DNA of 7,165 bases. Source: Mollicutes bacterium. GTDB lineage: Bacteria > Bacillota_I > Bacilli_A > Izemoplasmatales > Izemoplasmataceae. A program made the position numbers and the translations under genes. The stretch is taken from the NCBI GenBank assembly GCA_003552275.1, contig PUKL01000076.1, positions 1 to 7,165 of the forward strand, given 5' to 3'. The notes beneath the pieces are model-generated. The model had not been told where the DNA came from and did not search any database. It saw nothing but the letters and a program-made list of their open reading frames with translations. Numbering within the stretch: the stretch's first letter is position 1; the number at the start of each line of letters is the position of its first letter. Positions 6,168 to 7,165 of this stretch are shown here, one piece after another.

Positions 6168-6944
6168 ATGTTGTTGAAGATGGCTGCCGGCGACATCCAT
6201 TATGACGAACGGGGTTCGAAAGAAGGCCTCCCCATCATCTTCAGCCATGGTCGCTCCCATGATCATCAGACCTTCGTCCGCCAGGTCGAACACTTCCAAA
6301 AGTCCCACCGGGTGGTTGTTTGGGACCTGCCGGACCACGGCAAGACGACGGTGCGCCCTTTCACTTTCGCGAACGCCGCCGAAGCCATGGAGAGTCTGCT
6401 CGACCATCTCGGCATCGAAAGTGTTGTGCATGTCGGTGTCTCGTTGGGCGGTTTTTTAGGTCAATACATGGCCATCCACAAGCCGGAGAGGATCCGTGCC
6501 CTCGTGGACATCTCCGCGATGCCGATCTACGGATCGCTATCGAAGAGACAGGCGAAGACCGCCGCGTTCTTCATGCGGCTCACCATGCCGTTGTTTCCGA
6601 ATCGGGTGTTCGCCTGGGCTTCGGCCAAGAAGATGGCCTACGGCGGAGAGTTGGAGACCTATGTGAAAAGGCAATCTCTCGAGTTCGGAAAGAAGAGGCT
6701 TCTGCAGACGAACCTCGAATTGATGCGGGAACTCTCCCGTGCCCACGAGCACGCCGTCGAGAAGAAGACCCTTCTCATCCACGGTGCACGGGACGGCAAT
6801 GTCTTGATCAAGAATGGGCGCAAATGGGCGGAAAGCGAGCATGTCGTCGGCCATCACCTCATCGAGGAGGCCGGTCATCTCTGCCACCAACAAAAACCGA
6901 TGCCCGTGAACGAGGCGATCGAGACCTTTTTGACCTCGCTGTAG
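6168..6944 (+). CDS. Alpha/beta-hydrolase fold protein
   Basis: A 258-residue cytoplasmic hydrolase (no signal peptide) of the alpha/beta fold; the likely reaction is ester, thioester or C-C bond hydrolysis, but the substrate cannot be read from sequence. Seen: an oxyanion-hole HG at residues 27-28 (FSHGRSHD); VVVWDLPDHGKT (49-60), where the usual DLPGHG has Asp for Gly; a nucleophile elbow GVSLGG with Ser92; a charged lid region at about 120-190 that is rich in Lys and aromatic residues; Asp209 in HGARDGNV; and His237 in EEAGHLCH. The triad Ser92-Asp209-His237 is complete, so it should be active. It starts 4 nt after the nfo stop and is the last gene of the operon. Close relatives are annotated only as hydrolases or carboxylesterases, so no gene symbol is given. 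There is no base-composition sign of recent transfer. Confidence 0.88.
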   Translation: MLLKMAAGDIHYDERGSKEGLPIIFSHGRSHDHQTFVRQVEHFQKSHRVVVWDLPDHGKTTVRPFTFANAAEAMESLLDHLGIESVVHVGVSLGGFLGQYMAIHKPERIRALVDISAMPIYGSLSKRQAKTAAFFMRLTMPLFPNRVFAWASAKKMAYGGELETYVKRQSLEFGKKRLLQTNLELMRELSRAHEHAVEKKTLLIHGARDGNVLIKNGRKWAESEHVVGHHLIEEAGHLCHQQKPMPVNEAIETFLTSL

Positions 6945-6993
6945 AATGCGGGATGCATTTTGGTTTCGTTCTGTTCCCCTTTCTGTGTTCTTA

Positions 6994-7002
6994 TGATACA
7001 AT
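6994..7002 (+). promoter_or_regulatory. Extended -10 promoter of the structured leader
   Basis: TGATACAAT is an extended -10 (TGn) with hexamer TACAAT at 6997-7002, the same hexamer as at 944-949. The -35 region is poor (ttcccc at 6974-6979). The start of transcription is expected near 7009-7010, just before AGAAGGATGC. Confidence 0.65.
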
Positions 7003-7009
7003 ACAAATA

Positions 7010-7150
7010 GAAGGATGCTGTGAACGACGACCCTAAAGGATCTTGCCCCGGAGAATGGCATTACCACGAAAAACAGCCTCCGGGCTGTCACGATAAAATT
7101 GGTGAGATGCTTCAGGCATCCACCAATTTTTTATGGGAGGAGGACGGCTT
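7010..7150 (+). promoter_or_regulatory. Structured 5' leader / attenuator of unrecognised class
   Basis: About 120 nt of non-coding sequence lies between a promoter and a strong terminator, followed by a ribosome site and gene start: the layout of a riboswitch or attenuator. Seen: GGATGC (7013-7018) is complementary to GCATCC (7116-7121) in the terminator, so it could compete with terminator folding. CCCGGAG (7047-7053) is complementary to CTCCGGG (7078-7084). The latter overlaps an alternative hairpin, ACAGCC (7073-7078) with GGCTGT (7083-7088). GTGA (7020-7023) can pair with TCAC (7088-7091). These pairings are mutually exclusive in part, as expected of a switch. By eye it does not match the conserved cores I know for T-box, SAM-I, TPP, FMN, purine, lysine, glycine, cobalamin, preQ1, ZTP, fluoride or guanidine-I. 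The ligand or signal is therefore unknown. Confidence 0.6.
7095..7132 (+). terminator. Leader terminator upstream of the last gene
   Basis: AAAATTGGTG (7095-7104) pairs with CACCAATTTT (7121-7130). After a one-base bulge, GATGC (7106-7110) pairs with GCATC (7116-7120) around a 5-nt loop. The 3' arm ends in TTTTTT. This 15-bp stem lies 18 nt before the next start codon, so it most likely controls read-through into that gene; it also closes any transcript coming from the hydrolase operon. Confidence 0.85.
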
Positions 7151-7165
7151 GTGCGCGAAAAAAGA
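7151..7165 (+). CDS. Start of an unidentified gene, cut by the window end
   Basis: Only five codons (GTG CGC GAA AAA AGA; M-R-E-K-R) are visible. GGAGGAGGA (7136-7144) upstream is a strong ribosome site, 6-7 nt before the GTG at 7151. An in-frame ATG at 7133 is less likely because its upstream sequence is the terminator arm. A TTG at 7149 in another frame cannot be ruled out. Too short to name; it appears to be regulated by the leader before it. Confidence 0.5.

Noticed and set aside
4034..6196. A 720-residue open frame on the minus strand, opposite cshB and nfo
   Set aside because: The opposite strand carries two complete, motif-perfect genes. The long frame follows from GC-rich codon use that removes stops from the antisense frame; it has no ribosome site and no recognisable domain.
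6945..6961. Small hairpin AATGC/GCATT with a short T run after the hydrolase stop
   Set aside because: Only five base pairs and four T residues, followed by GG; too weak to call a terminator. The strong hairpin at 7095-7132 would stop this transcript anyway.
7015..7023. ATG CTG TGA mini-frame at the start of the leader RNA
   Set aside because: Only two codons, with AAGG touching the ATG; most likely chance.
7047..7092. Fluoride (crcB) or cyclic-di-GMP riboswitch, suggested by GAATGG...CC and GCCTCCGG segments
   Set aside because: The required pairing of the fluoride P1 stem and the GEMM tetraloop/receptor pattern could not be built here; the resemblance is limited to short strings.

Overview
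The window is a gene-dense, GC-rich stretch of a bacterial chromosome that looks like the Bacillota/Mycoplasmatota (Bacilli-type) lineage. Four things point there. The run ispH (divergent) / cshB-type DEAD-box helicase / nfo matches the gene neighbourhood of yqfP-yqfR-yqfS in Bacillus subtilis. The IspH and helicase sequences read most like Bacillus proteins. The first two genes encode signal-peptidase-II lipoproteins with long acidic extracellular parts, as in monoderm cells. Genes start with AAGGAGG-like ribosome binding sites and end with compact U-tailed terminators. TGA is used as a stop, so this is the standard code and not the Mycoplasma code. No mobile element, tRNA, rRNA or CRISPR array is visible.

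Layout. (1) 17-868: a lipoprotein carrying an RsgI-like extracellular domain and a very charged, probably helical tail, closed by a terminator at 876-900. (2) 984-2921: a large lipoprotein serine protease with the order acidic 36-residue repeats, two InlB/Flg_new-type repeats, trypsin-like HtrA domain, PDZ. It has its own extended -10 promoter at 941-949. (3) A bidirectional terminator (2955-2991) separates it from ispH on the minus strand (2998-3921). (4) ispH and the next operon diverge from an AT-rich 13-bp dyad that holds a TATAAT on each strand. (5) 4001-6944: a tight three-gene operon of a DEAD-box RNA helicase, endonuclease IV and an alpha/beta hydrolase, with 0 and 4 nt between genes. 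(6) 6945-7150: a promoter followed by an approximately 120-nt structured leader ending in a strong intrinsic terminator, then the first five codons of a gene that leaves the window.

How it fits together. The two lipoproteins are a cell-surface pair: a possible stress/envelope sensor-like protein and a surface quality-control protease. The functional link is inference from adjacency. IspH is isoprenoid (MEP pathway) housekeeping. CshB and Nfo are RNA remodelling and DNA base-damage repair housekeeping. The hydrolase is co-transcribed but its substrate cannot be read from sequence.

The items most worth a second look are the unclassified leader/attenuator at 7010-7132, the RsgI-like autoproteolysis-type domain placed on a lipoprotein, and the composite architecture of the lipoprotein protease. 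I found no clear evidence of a wholly new multi-gene system.
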